DNA from: Streptomyces thermovulgaris
Lineage (GTDB): Bacteria; Actinomycetota; Actinomycetes; Streptomycetales; Streptomycetaceae
NCBI RefSeq assembly: GCF_002155915.1
Contig: NZ_MUME01000036.1
Coordinates: 1 to 33,692 of the forward strand
Direction of reading: 5' to 3'
DNA length: 33,692 nucleotides
The position numbers and the translations under genes are program-made. This document shows, one piece after another, positions 8,538-16,005 of the stretch. Each line of letters starts with the position of its first letter. The first letter of the stretch is position 1. The notes under the pieces were generated by a model, which did no database searches, was not told the DNA's origin, and saw only the letters and a list, made by a program, of their open reading frames with translations.

Positions 8538-9182
8538 ATGCCCGACCCCTCCAACCGCACGGCCGTCCGCGTCTCCTGCGACACCGTCGCCTCCGCCTGC
8601 GCCGAACGCGTCCCGCGGCCCTCCGAGACGGACCCCCTCTCCCGCGGCATGCCGGCGGCCTTCGCCGAAACGGTGCGGCGCTCCGCCCCGGGGCCGGTCG
8701 CGGACCTGGGCTGCGGCCCCGGACATGTGACCGCCCGTCTGGCGGACCCGGGGCTTTCGGCGTCCGGTGTCGATCTGCCGGCCGGCATGGTGGAGCTGGC
8801 CCGGCGCGCCCACCCGGACCCGCGGTTCGTGCAGGGTTCGATGACCGCGCTGGGGGTGGGCGACGGCGTGCTCGGCGGCATCCTCGCCCGGTGCTCCACC
8901 CACCACACGCCGCCCGTGGAGCTGCCGCTGCTCTTCGCCGAGTTCCGGCGCACGCTCGCGCCCGGCGGACACCTGCTGTGGGGATGCCGCATCGGCGACG
9001 AGCACCGGCGGCCCACCCGGGCGTACGGCCACCCCGTGTCCTGCGCCTGGCATCCGCTGCCCGTGGAGCGTGTGGCCGAACTGCTGGAGCGGGCGGGGCT
9101 GAGGGTCGTGGCGCGGCTGGTGCAGGAGTCCGATGAGCAGTCGCCCCGGCCCAGCGCCTGTCCTCTGGCACGCAAGGACTGA
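8538..9182 (+). CDS. Class I SAM-dependent methyltransferase, possibly diverged (214 aa)
   Basis: A Rossmann-fold methyltransferase. Motif I is VADLGCGPGHVTARL (about residues 55-69), the acidic post-I residue is in SGVDLP, and a motif IV-like GGILARCSTHHTPP and LAPGGHLLWG follow. The start at 8538 (MPDPSNRTAVRVS) is where relatives I know begin. No strong ribosome site is present there, and an earlier in-frame ATG at 8478 is possible. From memory of the family, several positions that are usually aromatic are cysteine or other residues here (SCDTVASACAERV, ARCSTHH, VSCAWH), which would suggest relaxed constraint or a changed substrate. The substrate is unknown. It is not closely linked to the hydrolase downstream (191 bp gap). 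Confidence 0.82.
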   Translation: MPDPSNRTAVRVSCDTVASACAERVPRPSETDPLSRGMPAAFAETVRRSAPGPVADLGCGPGHVTARLADPGLSASGVDLPAGMVELARRAHPDPRFVQGSMTALGVGDGVLGGILARCSTHHTPPVELPLLFAEFRRTLAPGGHLLWGCRIGDEHRRPTRAYGHPVSCAWHPLPVERVAELLERAGLRVVARLVQESDEQSPRPSACPLARKD

Positions 9183-9306
9183 CCGCCGCACCGCAGACAA
9201 GGGGGCGCGACCGGTGACGGCGCGGCTCCGGCCGGGCGGTACGGCACGACGCCGGCGGACCCGGGCCGCCGAGCCGGCTGCCGCACCACGGGATCGGCCG
9301 AGGACG

Positions 9307-9346
9307 GTGACGGCCGGCCGGACCACCGCTACCGTACTGGCCAGTA
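9307..9346 (+). promoter_or_regulatory. Promoter with overlapping palindromic operator for the alpha/beta hydrolase gene
   Basis: GTGACG (9307-9312), 17 nt, TACCGT (9330-9335) form a sigma70-like promoter. A perfect 12-bp palindrome TACTGGCCAGTA (9335-9346) covers the expected start site. Its shape resembles TetR-family operators. No TetR gene is in the window. Confidence 0.6.
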
Positions 9347-9373
9347 ACCCGACCGTGCTCCCGGAGGTTCCCC

Positions 9374-10153
9374 ATGCCGCAGCTCGAGGTCGACGGTGCG
9401 CTGCTGACGTACGACGACGAGGGCCCGCGCGACGGCGACGGCGCGCCCCTGGTGTTCGTCCACGGCTGGACGGCGAACCGGCACCGCTGGGACCACCAGC
9501 TGGAACACTTCTCGGCCAAGCGCCGGGTGGTCCGGCTGGACCTGCGCGGGCACGGGGAGAGCAGCGGCGCGGGGGCACGCACGATCGAGGAGCCGGCCCG
9601 CGACGTGGTCGCGCTCCTGGACCATCTGGGCATCGACCGGTGCGTGCTGATCGGGCACTCGATGGGCGGCATGATCGCGCAGACCGTCGCCCTGGCCCAC
9701 CCCGAGCGGATCGAGCGGCTGGCGCTGGTCTGCTCCATCGGCCGGATGACGTACAGCCGGGGGAGAGGACTGCTGATGGCCGCGTCGACGCTGGTGCCGT
9801 TCAAGCTGTTCGTCGCCGCCAACATCCGGCGCGCCTTCGCCCCCGGCCACCCGCGCGAGGAGATCCGGCGCCACATCCGGGCCTCCGCCGCGACCCCGCG
9901 CGAGGTGGTCATGACCTGCTACGCGGCCATGCGGGCCTTCGACGTCCTGGACCGGGTGGGCGAGGTCCGCGTGCCCGTCCTGCTGGTGCACGGCTACCAC
10001 GACATCCAGCTGCCGGTGCAGCAGATGCTGCGGATGGCGAAGGCGTACCCGGACGCGGAGGTCCGCATCGTCGACGCCGGCCATGAACTGCCCCTGGAGA
10101 AACCGGCGGAACTGACCGCGATCCTCGACCGGTTCGTGACCGGCCGCTCCTGA
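9374..10153 (+). CDS. Alpha/beta-fold hydrolase (259 aa)
   Basis: A soluble serine hydrolase of the alpha/beta fold. The oxyanion region is VFVHGWTANRHRW, the nucleophile elbow is GHSMGG, the acid is in LLVHGYHDIQLP and the histidine is in DAGHELPLEKP, so the Ser-Asp-His triad is complete. A cap segment of about 70 residues (RMTYSRGRG to FDVLDR) separates core and acid. Substrate cannot be told; esterase, lactonase or haloperoxidase-like functions all use this layout. The ATG has GGAGG six bases upstream. An operator-bearing promoter directly upstream suggests control by a TetR-type regulator encoded elsewhere. A hairpin shared with the convergent dehydrogenase gene follows. Confidence 0.93.
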   Translation: MPQLEVDGALLTYDDEGPRDGDGAPLVFVHGWTANRHRWDHQLEHFSAKRRVVRLDLRGHGESSGAGARTIEEPARDVVALLDHLGIDRCVLIGHSMGGMIAQTVALAHPERIERLALVCSIGRMTYSRGRGLLMAASTLVPFKLFVAANIRRAFAPGHPREEIRRHIRASAATPREVVMTCYAAMRAFDVLDRVGEVRVPVLLVHGYHDIQLPVQQMLRMAKAYPDAEVRIVDAGHELPLEKPAELTAILDRFVTGRS

Positions 10154-10155
10154 CG

Positions 10156-10178
10156 GCCCGGCGGTCCGGCGGCCGGGC
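10156..10178. terminator. Hairpin between convergent hydrolase and dehydrogenase genes
   Basis: GCCCGGC (10156-10162), a 9-nt loop, GCCGGGC (10172-10178). It lies in the 52-bp gap between two convergent stops and could serve both strands. Confidence 0.5.
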
Positions 10179-10205
10179 GCGCGGGGCTGCTTCCGGGCCC
10201 GTGCG

Positions 10206-11231
10206 TCAGCCGGTGGTGAGCACCATGCGGAAGCGGGCGGCACCGGAGAGCATCTTCTGGTACGCCTCGCCGGCCTGGTCCAGCGGCACGGCCTCGGTCA
10301 CCGGGCGGATCCCGTGCAGGGCGCTGAACTCCATGGTGTCCTGCACGTCCCGCGAGGTCCCGGACGGATGGCCGCGGACCACCCGGCCGCTCGTGATCAG
10401 CTGGAACGGGGAGATGCCCAGCGGTTCGGGCGACGCCCCGATGACCACCAGTTCGCCGCGGTGCGTGAGCCCGTCCACGGTCGCCGCGACGGCCTCGGAG
10501 TCGCCGGCGGTGGCCAGGACGACCTTGGCGCCGCCGAGCGCGGTCAGGGCATCGGCGACGGGCGTGCCGGCGGTGCTGTCGACGTAGTGGTGCGCCCCCA
10601 GCCGCTTGGCCAGATCGGCCTTGGCGGCCCCCCGGGCGATCGCCACCGTCTCGAAGCCCATGGCCGCCGCGTACTGCACCCCCAGGTGCCCCAGACCCCC
10701 GATGCCGAGCACCGCGACCAGGTCACCGGGGCGGGCGGAGCTGCGGCGCAGCCCGTTGAACACGGTCACCCCCGCGCACGCCATGGGTCCGGCGTCGTTC
10801 GCCGCCAGGGAGTCGGGGATCCTGGCCAGGGCGTCGACCGGTGCGATCACCCGCTCGGCGAAGCCGCCGTCGTACGACCAGCCGGGCACCTTGAGGTTCA
10901 CGCACACGATGAAGTCCCCCTGCCGGCACGGTGTGCAGTGGCCGCAGCTGCCGCCGAACCAGCCCACCGTCACCCGGTCGCCGACCTGCCAGCCCTGTTC
11001 CCGCGCCCCTTCGCCGAGCTGCTCGATCCGCCCGGCGATCTCGTGCCCGGGGACCACCGGGAAGTCGACGCCGGGCAGGGCGGCGTTCACGAAGAAGCTG
11101 TCGCTGCGACAGACCCCGCAGGCCTCCACGGCGATCCTGACGTGGCGGGGACCCGGCTCCGGAACCTCGCGCTCGGACAACTCGAAGGGACCGCCGGAGG
11201 TCGTCACCTGTGCGACTTTGTACGTGGTCAT
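10206..11231 (-). CDS. Zinc-dependent alcohol dehydrogenase, MDR family (341 aa)
   Basis: Oxidises an alcohol or reduces an aldehyde with NAD(P). The catalytic zinc region has CGVCRSD (C41) and GHE (H63-E64). Four structural-zinc cysteines lie at C96, C99, C102 and C110 (CGHCTPCRQGDFIVC). The cofactor-binding fold has VLGIGGLGHLGVQYA. The structural-zinc block and GFETVAIARG place it with the AdhP/cinnamyl-type medium-chain dehydrogenases. The ATG at 11231 is preceded by GGGGAGA. It is monocistronic and convergent with the hydrolase. Substrate cannot be deduced from context. Confidence 0.94.
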   Translation of the reverse strand: MTTYKVAQVTTSGGPFELSEREVPEPGPRHVRIAVEACGVCRSDSFFVNAALPGVDFPVVPGHEIAGRIEQLGEGAREQGWQVGDRVTVGWFGGSCGHCTPCRQGDFIVCVNLKVPGWSYDGGFAERVIAPVDALARIPDSLAANDAGPMACAGVTVFNGLRRSSARPGDLVAVLGIGGLGHLGVQYAAAMGFETVAIARGAAKADLAKRLGAHHYVDSTAGTPVADALTALGGAKVVLATAGDSEAVAATVDGLTHRGELVVIGASPEPLGISPFQLITSGRVVRGHPSGTSRDVQDTMEFSALHGIRPVTEAVPLDQAGEAYQKMLSGAARFRMVLTTG

Positions 11232-11633
11232 GGGTCTCTCCCCACGTCTCCCGAGAAGGGCGGACGGAACGACCCCCCACCACCAGCACAACAGCTCCCG
11301 GCGGATCGCGCGCGCCGTGCCCGGGCCGCGACGGCCCGCCTGCGGCCGCCCGGGGCGAGCCGGGTTCCCGCCCGGCGGAGCACCGACGGAACCCGAACCG
11401 GCCGCCGCCGTCCCCAGGGGTGGCCCAGGGGAATCGCTCCGCCGTGTTCAACGGCCGCGGTCGAACGGGGACCGCGGTCGAACGGCATCGCCTGACCGGG
11501 CAGCTCTTCGCGGTCGGGGAGCGGCGCCCGGCAGGCACCTGGTGGGCGAACAGGGGCATCGCAGCGCCCTGAGCGCCCGAGTCCGGTCCGAAAACCCGTC
11601 GACTCCGGGGAGGCCGGGGCCTACCGTGGCGGC
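11232..11633. other. Intergenic region with a direct repeat and a leaderless-type promoter
   Basis: 402 bp without a convincing gene. CCGCGGTCGAACGG occurs twice 17 bp apart (11455-11468 and 11472-11485). At the right end TCGACT (11599-11604), 17 nt and TACCGT (11622-11627) form a promoter whose -10 box ends 6 nt before the next ATG. Confidence 0.5.
11599..11627 (+). promoter_or_regulatory. Promoter predicted to give a leaderless transcript of the small Cys-rich gene
   Basis: TCGACT-N17-TACCGT, then 6 nt to ATG 11634. There is no Shine-Dalgarno sequence in the intervening bases, so transcription should start at or next to the start codon. Confidence 0.6.
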
Positions 11634-11966
11634 ATGGGCCATGCCAAGACCTCCTATGTCTGCCTGCCGTGCCGGGCTTCGTACAAGCAGCCGTACGACC
11701 TCGGCAGGCCGCGGCGGCTCTGCCCCCGCTGCGCGGAGCCGATGATCCACGCCGGATCGGCCTTCGCACCGCCCCGGCGCCGGGACACCGCGGCCTGGCG
11801 GACCCTGTCCGTGCTGCTCCACGCGGGCATCGGCTTCCACAAGAGCTGCTGCGGCGGGCCCGGATACCGTCCGCGCACTGTGCGTGAGGTCCGCGAGCGG
11901 ATGACCTACGCCCGCAGAAGCGGCGAGCCCCTGGCCCGGGCGCTCGTCCGTCCCGAGGTGCCGTAG
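11634..11966 (+). CDS. Small zinc-ribbon-like protein of unknown function (110 aa)
   Basis: A short basic protein with CLPC (about residues 10-13) and CPRC (about 31-34), the spacing of a four-cysteine zinc ribbon, followed by a conserved-looking core (WRTLSVLLHAGIGFHKSCCGGPGYRPRTVREVRERM) split here only for description. I recognise it as a protein widespread in Streptomyces that some databases label deoxyxylulose-5-phosphate synthase. That label cannot be right: true DXS is about 630 aa and binds thiamine diphosphate. Nucleic-acid binding is possible for such a ribbon but is unproven. The start has no ribosome site and instead follows a -10 box by 6 nt. Confidence 0.85.
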   Translation: MGHAKTSYVCLPCRASYKQPYDLGRPRRLCPRCAEPMIHAGSAFAPPRRRDTAAWRTLSVLLHAGIGFHKSCCGGPGYRPRTVREVRERMTYARRSGEPLARALVRPEVP

Positions 11967-12114
11967 CGCGGCGGCGGCCCCGGACGGGCCGCCGCCCGGT
12001 TCCCTGCCGGGTGCGAGACGACTCCGCCGTGCGGGACGACGGGCGCGGACCGGGTGCCGCGCATCCGCCACCGGGCCGTCGCCCCGCGCACCGGCCAGGG
12101 GCGGGGGAGCGGGC

Positions 12115-13269
12115 TCAGGCGAGGCTCACCCACGCCCGCTGCTCGGCGGAGCGGGTCATGGCGTCCAGCGCCGCCGCCGCGGCCACCGCGTCGGCGAGGG
12201 TGGCACCGTGCGGCTGGTTCTCCGCGATCGAGCGCAGGAAGTGGTGCGCCTCGATGACCTTCAGGTCGTCGTAGCCCATGGCGTTGGCCGCACCCGGCTG
12301 GAAGGCCTCGTACTCGCCGTGACCGGGACCGACGTAGACGGTGCTGACCGGCTGGTCCTGGTACGCGGTGCCGCGGCTGACCCCGAGTTCGCCCATGCGG
12401 CGGAAGTCCCAGAAGAGCGCGCCCTCGGTGCCGTGGATCTCGAAGCCGTAGTTGTTCTGCTCGCCCACCGAGACCCGGCAGGCCTCCAGGACTCCGCGCG
12501 CGCCGGAGGCGAAGCGCAGCAGGCAGTTGACGTAGTCGTCGTTCTCGACGCGGCCGAGTTCACCGCCCGTCGCCCGGGCGTGGCCGGAGGTGGCGCCGGT
12601 CGGACGGGCCCGCTCGGGCACGAACACGGCGGTGTCCGCGGCCAGCGAGTCGATCTCGCCGATCAGATGGCGGGCCAGGTCGACCCCGTGCGAGGCCAGG
12701 TCGCCCAGCACGCCGCTGCCGCCGCGCTCCCGCTCGTAGCGCCAGGTCAGGGCGCCCTCGGGGTGGGCGGCGTAGTCGCTGAACAGCCGGATGCGGACAT
12801 GGATGACCCGGCCGATCTCACCGGCGGTGACCATCTCGCGGGCGGCGGCGACGGCGGGCGCGTTGCGGTAGTTGAAGCCGACCGTGCCGTGCACACCGGC
12901 CTCGGCGGCGGCGCCGGCGACCGCGCGGGCGTCGTCGGCCGTCAGGCCCACCGGCTTCTCGACCCAGAGGTGCTTGCCGGCCTCGGCCATGGCGAGGCCG
13001 ATCTCACGGTGCAGATAGTTCGGGGCGGTGATGCTGACCGCCCGCACACGGGGGTCGGCGACGATCTCCCGCCAGTTCCGGGTCGCGGACTCGAAGCCGT
13101 ACCGTTCGGCGGCCTCCTCGGCCCGGCCGGGCACCTCGTCGGCGACGGTGATCAGGCGCGGACGCAGCGTGAGACGCGGGAAGTGATGGAGCACGCGTGC
13201 GTAGGCCTGGGTGTGCACCCGCCCCATCCAGCCGAATCCGACGACGGCGACGCCGAGCGTGTCCACCAT
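12115..13269 (-). CDS. Gfo/Idh/MocA-family oxidoreductase (384 aa)
   Basis: An NAD(P)-dependent sugar or inositol-type dehydrogenase. The nucleotide-binding motif is VVGFGWMG at the N-terminus, and the signature EKPVGLTADDARA carries the catalytic lysine. The C-terminal substrate domain contains GGSGVLGDLASHGVDLARHLIGE, with the usual DxxxHxxD-type active site. The length is normal for the family. The ATG at 13269 has GAGGGG five bases upstream. It is divergent from a LacI regulator gene, and an operator matching one in front of that gene lies 12 bp upstream, so it should be repressed by that protein and induced by its sugar substrate (inference). No transporter or kinase is adjacent, so the pathway is unknown. 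Confidence 0.93.
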   Translation of the reverse strand: MVDTLGVAVVGFGWMGRVHTQAYARVLHHFPRLTLRPRLITVADEVPGRAEEAAERYGFESATRNWREIVADPRVRAVSITAPNYLHREIGLAMAEAGKHLWVEKPVGLTADDARAVAGAAAEAGVHGTVGFNYRNAPAVAAAREMVTAGEIGRVIHVRIRLFSDYAAHPEGALTWRYERERGGSGVLGDLASHGVDLARHLIGEIDSLAADTAVFVPERARPTGATSGHARATGGELGRVENDDYVNCLLRFASGARGVLEACRVSVGEQNNYGFEIHGTEGALFWDFRRMGELGVSRGTAYQDQPVSTVYVGPGHGEYEAFQPGAANAMGYDDLKVIEAHHFLRSIAENQPHGATLADAVAAAAALDAMTRSAEQRAWVSLA

Positions 13270-13280
13270 GACAGCCCCTC

Positions 13281-13296
13281 TTTGGACCGATCCAAA
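13281..13296. promoter_or_regulatory. LacI-type operator O1
   Basis: TTTGGACCGATCCAAA is an inverted repeat around a central CG, the hallmark of LacI/GalR operators. It sits 12 bp upstream of the oxidoreductase start. Confidence 0.75.
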
Positions 13297-13386
13297 AAAC
13301 TTGCCGGCTCACGATGAAGGCTGCTCCCACCTGGTGTCAACCCCTGCCGCCGGCCTACTTCCGCCCTTTACAAGAGCACCCCCTTG

Positions 13387-13398
13387 TGGAACGGTCCA
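13387..13398. promoter_or_regulatory. LacI-type operator O2
   Basis: TGGAACGGTCCA shares the pattern TGGAmCGrTCCA with O1, centred 104 bp away. It ends 4 bp before the regulator's GTG start, which suggests autoregulation. Confidence 0.7.
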
Positions 13399-13402
13399 TC
13401 GT

Positions 13403-14410
13403 GTGAGACCCCCGACCATTCGCGACGTCGCCGCGCGGGCCGGTGTGTCCAAGTCCCTGGTCTCGCTGGTGCTGCGCGGTTCCGACAGTGTCCGTCCCGA
13501 GAAGCGGCAGGCGGTCCTCGCCGCGATCGACGAGCTCGGGTACCGCCCCAACGCCGCCGCCCGCAGCCTCAGCGAACGGCGCACCCGCACCGTCGGCGTG
13601 CTGCTGAACGACATGCGCAACCCCTGGTTCGTGGAACTCCTCGACGGCCTCAACTCCCGTCTGTACGACAGCGGTCTGCACATGCTGCTCGCCGACGGCC
13701 ACCTCAACCGGCGCCTGGGCGAGGACCTCACCCGCACCTTCGCCGAGCTGCGCGTCGACGGCCTGGTCGCCGTCGGCACCCTGCAGGACCCGCAGGCGCT
13801 GCGCGCCGCGGCCGGCCGGATCCCCACCGTCGTCGCCGGCACCCGTGAGCCGGACCTGCCGGAGGTGGACATCGTCACGGGCGACGACGAGCACGGCGCC
13901 CGGCTGGCCACCGAGCACCTCATCGCCCTCGGGCACCGGCACATCGCCCACATCGCCGGCCACGGCGCGGTCGGCGAGCTGCGCCGCCGCGGTTTCGAGA
14001 CCGCCGTGCGCGAGCACGGGCTGGCCGGCACGGCGGTCGTGGAGCAGAGCGACCTGACCGAGGAGGGCGGCTACCGGGCCACCGTGCGGCTGCTCAGCCG
14101 TCCCCGGCGCCCCACCGCCGTCTTCGCCGTCAACGACATGGCCTGTGTCGGCGCGCTGTCGGCGGCCGAGGAGAGCGGCCTGCGGGTGCCGCGCGACCTC
14201 TCCCTGGTCGGCTACGACAACACCTATCTGTCGCGGCTGCGGCATCTGTGGCTGACCACCGTGGACAACGCCAGCCACGAGGTGGGCCGGCGTGCCGCGC
14301 AGCGGCTGCTCGACCGGATCGACCATCCGGACCGCCCGCGCACGGTCGACCTGACCGCCCCGTACCTGGAGGTGCGTGCCACGACCGCCCCGCCGCCCGG
14401 CGACGCCTGA
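13403..14410 (+). CDS. LacI-family transcriptional regulator (335 aa)
   Basis: A DNA-binding repressor with an N-terminal LacI helix-turn-helix (TIRDVAARAGVSKSLVSLVL, residues 5-24) and hinge helix region (YRPNAAARSLSERRT). A periplasmic-binding-protein-like sensor domain follows, with VGVLLNDMRNPWFVELLDGL, the GHRHIAHIAG segment and FAVNDMACVGAL. The GTG start at 13403 (an overlapping GTG at 13401 is out of frame) has no clear ribosome site. It is divergent from the Gfo/Idh oxidoreductase; operators O1 and O2 lie in the 133-bp gap. The likely ligand is a sugar or polyol handled by that enzyme. A hairpin follows the stop by 6 bp. Confidence 0.95.
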   Translation: MRPPTIRDVAARAGVSKSLVSLVLRGSDSVRPEKRQAVLAAIDELGYRPNAAARSLSERRTRTVGVLLNDMRNPWFVELLDGLNSRLYDSGLHMLLADGHLNRRLGEDLTRTFAELRVDGLVAVGTLQDPQALRAAAGRIPTVVAGTREPDLPEVDIVTGDDEHGARLATEHLIALGHRHIAHIAGHGAVGELRRRGFETAVREHGLAGTAVVEQSDLTEEGGYRATVRLLSRPRRPTAVFAVNDMACVGALSAAEESGLRVPRDLSLVGYDNTYLSRLRHLWLTTVDNASHEVGRRAAQRLLDRIDHPDRPRTVDLTAPYLEVRATTAPPPGDA

Positions 14411-14416
14411 GAAGGG

Positions 14417-14435
14417 CTCCCGGCCCACCCGGGAG
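14417..14435 (+). terminator. Hairpin after the LacI regulator gene
   Basis: CTCCCGG, a 5-nt loop, CCGGGAG, starting 7 bp past the stop. There is no U-tract. Confidence 0.6.
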
Positions 14436-14559
14436 GGGGCGACCGAAGGTGGTGCTCCCGGGGCGACGGCCGAGACGGCCCGCCCGGGAAAGGGGCATGG
14501 GCCACGGCTCCGGCCTCTCCGGAGGCCGCGCGATTTCCGCCCGTCCGGGCAAGGAGTCC

Positions 14560-14985
14560 TCAGCCCACCGGCACCTCCGCCCACCGGTGGACCTCACCGG
14601 CGTCCGCCCTCACGCCGCACCGGGCCGACAGGGCGGTGACGATGTCCAGACCGCGGCCGTGCTCGTCCGGGTCCACCGCGGCGCACTGCCCGGGCGGTGC
14701 CGCGGGACCCTGGTCGGTCACCTCCACGCGGACGGCCCGGCCCATGCCGTCCGGGACGTGCCGCAGCCGCAGGGTGGCGGGCGGCCGGGCGTGCACCAGG
14801 GCGTTGGTGACCAGCTCCGACACCACCAGGAGCACGTTCTCGGCCGCGTCCGCGGGCAGGCCCCAGCCGCTCAGCACCCCGCGGACACGCCGGCGTACGG
14901 CCGGTACGACGCGCGCGGCGTGCGGCAGCGGGAAGACCCGGTCGGTCCCCCCGTGGGGCGCGGCGACGAGCTGCGCGGTGGTCAT
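14560..14985 (-). CDS. RsbW-like ATP-binding protein (anti-sigma/HATPase type, 141 aa)
   Basis: A single GHKL ATPase domain. The N-box is ELVTNALVHA, the G1 box is EVTDQGPAAPP and the G2 box is HGRGLDIVTALS. Proteins of this size in Streptomyces act as anti-sigma kinases or in partner-switching with STAS proteins; many family members have no known partner. A STAS-ANTAR protein lies about 3 kb away on the other strand, so partnership is possible but unproven. The ATG has AAGGAG five bases upstream. A clear sigma70-type promoter lies 50-80 bp upstream. It is divergent from gylR. Confidence 0.92.
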   Translation of the reverse strand: MTTAQLVAAPHGGTDRVFPLPHAARVVPAVRRRVRGVLSGWGLPADAAENVLLVVSELVTNALVHARPPATLRLRHVPDGMGRAVRVEVTDQGPAAPPGQCAAVDPDEHGRGLDIVTALSARCGVRADAGEVHRWAEVPVG

Positions 14986-15033
14986 GTGGTCTCCTTCTGC
15001 CGGATGGGCCGCCGGAGGGCGAATGCGCTGTGA

Positions 15034-15062
15034 ACGGTAGGAAACGAAAAAGGGGCGGTCAA
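15034..15062 (-). promoter_or_regulatory. HrdB-type promoter of the RsbW-like gene
   Basis: Reading the minus strand: TTGACC (15062-15057), 17 nt, TACCGT (15039-15034). Start of transcription is predicted near 15027, leaving a leader of about 40 nt with its own ribosome site. It is the best-matching constitutive promoter in the window. Confidence 0.75.
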
Positions 15063-15072
15063 TGAACAACGG

Positions 15073-15150
15073 TCGGCATTGCCGAACGACCCCCCGTGAA
15101 GAGGACGAACAGGGCATATCAGAGCAAAAACGAAGGGCGGGCCCTAAGAT
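15073..15150 (+). promoter_or_regulatory. gylR promoter region with inverted repeat
   Basis: The -10 box TAAGAT (15145-15150) lies 6 nt before the gylR ATG with no ribosome site between them. No good -35 is present, as expected for a regulated promoter. Upstream, TCGGC-ATT-GCCGA (15073-15085) is a perfect inverted repeat that may bind a regulator. Confidence 0.55.
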
Positions 15151-15156
15151 CGCCCC

Positions 15157-15921
15157 ATGGCCGGACCCGTCCAGTCCATCGAAAGAGCGGCGGCGATCCT
15201 GCGGCTGCTGGCCGCCGGTTCCCGCAGGCTGGGGCTCGGCGAGATCGCGTCGTCCCTGGGGCTGGCCAAGGGCACCGCCCACGGCATTCTGCGCACCCTG
15301 CAGGGCGTGGGCTTCGTCGAGCAGGACGAGACCACCGGAAAGTACCAGCTCGGAGCGGCGCTGCTGCACCTGGGCACCAGCTACCTCGACGTCAACGAAC
15401 TGCGCTCGCGCTCCCTGAACTGGGCCGACGCGCTGGCCGCCCGCAGCGGGGAGGCCGTCCGTCTGGGAACGCCCCTGGAGGGCCAGGTCCTCGTCGTCCA
15501 CCACGTCTTCCGCCCGGACGACACCCTGCAGACCCTGGACGTGGGCACGCTGCTGCCGCTGCACGCCTCCTCCCTCGGCAAGGTTCTGCTGGCCTTCGGG
15601 ACCGCCACCCTCGACCCGCCCGAGGAGGGGCTGAGGGCGTACACCCGGCACACCCTGGTCGACCCCGGGGAACTGAACCGGGCACTCGCCGAAATCCGGG
15701 AACTCGGATGGGGAGCCGAGGTGCAGGAGATGAGCATGGGAGACGCCGGAATCGCCGCTCCGATCCGCGGACACGGCGGCCTCGTGGTGGGCGCCATCGG
15801 GCTGTCCGGCCGCGTCGAGCGGATCTGTGACCACCGGGGCCGGCCGCTGCCCGCACTGGTCGCCCTGGTCCGGGACGCCGCACGGGCGATCTCCCGGGAG
15901 CTGGGAGCCACCCGCTGGTAG
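15157..15921 (+). CDS. gylR: Glycerol operon regulator GylR, IclR family (254 aa)
   Basis: An IclR-family regulator. The N-terminal winged helix contains ERAAAILRLLAAG and LGLAKGTAHGILRTL. The C-terminal ligand-binding domain starts near residue 75 (YQLGAALLHLG) and has LPLHASSLGKVLLAF and GDAGIAAPIRG. The match to Streptomyces GylR and the adjacent glycerol kinase gene give the assignment; GylR represses glycerol catabolic genes until glycerol 3-phosphate accumulates (known for the family). The start follows a -10 box by 6 nt, so the mRNA is probably leaderless. A 7-bp-stem hairpin directly after the stop may limit read-through into glpK. Confidence 0.93.
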   Translation: MAGPVQSIERAAAILRLLAAGSRRLGLGEIASSLGLAKGTAHGILRTLQGVGFVEQDETTGKYQLGAALLHLGTSYLDVNELRSRSLNWADALAARSGEAVRLGTPLEGQVLVVHHVFRPDDTLQTLDVGTLLPLHASSLGKVLLAFGTATLDPPEEGLRAYTRHTLVDPGELNRALAEIRELGWGAEVQEMSMGDAGIAAPIRGHGGLVVGAIGLSGRVERICDHRGRPLPALVALVRDAARAISRELGATRW

Positions 15922-15923
15922 AC

Positions 15924-15940
15924 ACGGCGGATCCCGCCGT
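15924..15940 (+). terminator. Hairpin between gylR and glpK
   Basis: ACGGCGG, ATC, CCGCCGT: a 7-bp stem with a 3-nt loop starting 3 bp after the gylR stop. It may act as a partial terminator separating regulator and kinase expression. Confidence 0.5.
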
Positions 15941-16005
15941 CCCGGTCGAGGTGTCCCGGTCGGCGGGTTCCCCCCGCAGGACGCATCGGAAGGCAGGTCC
16001 CGATC

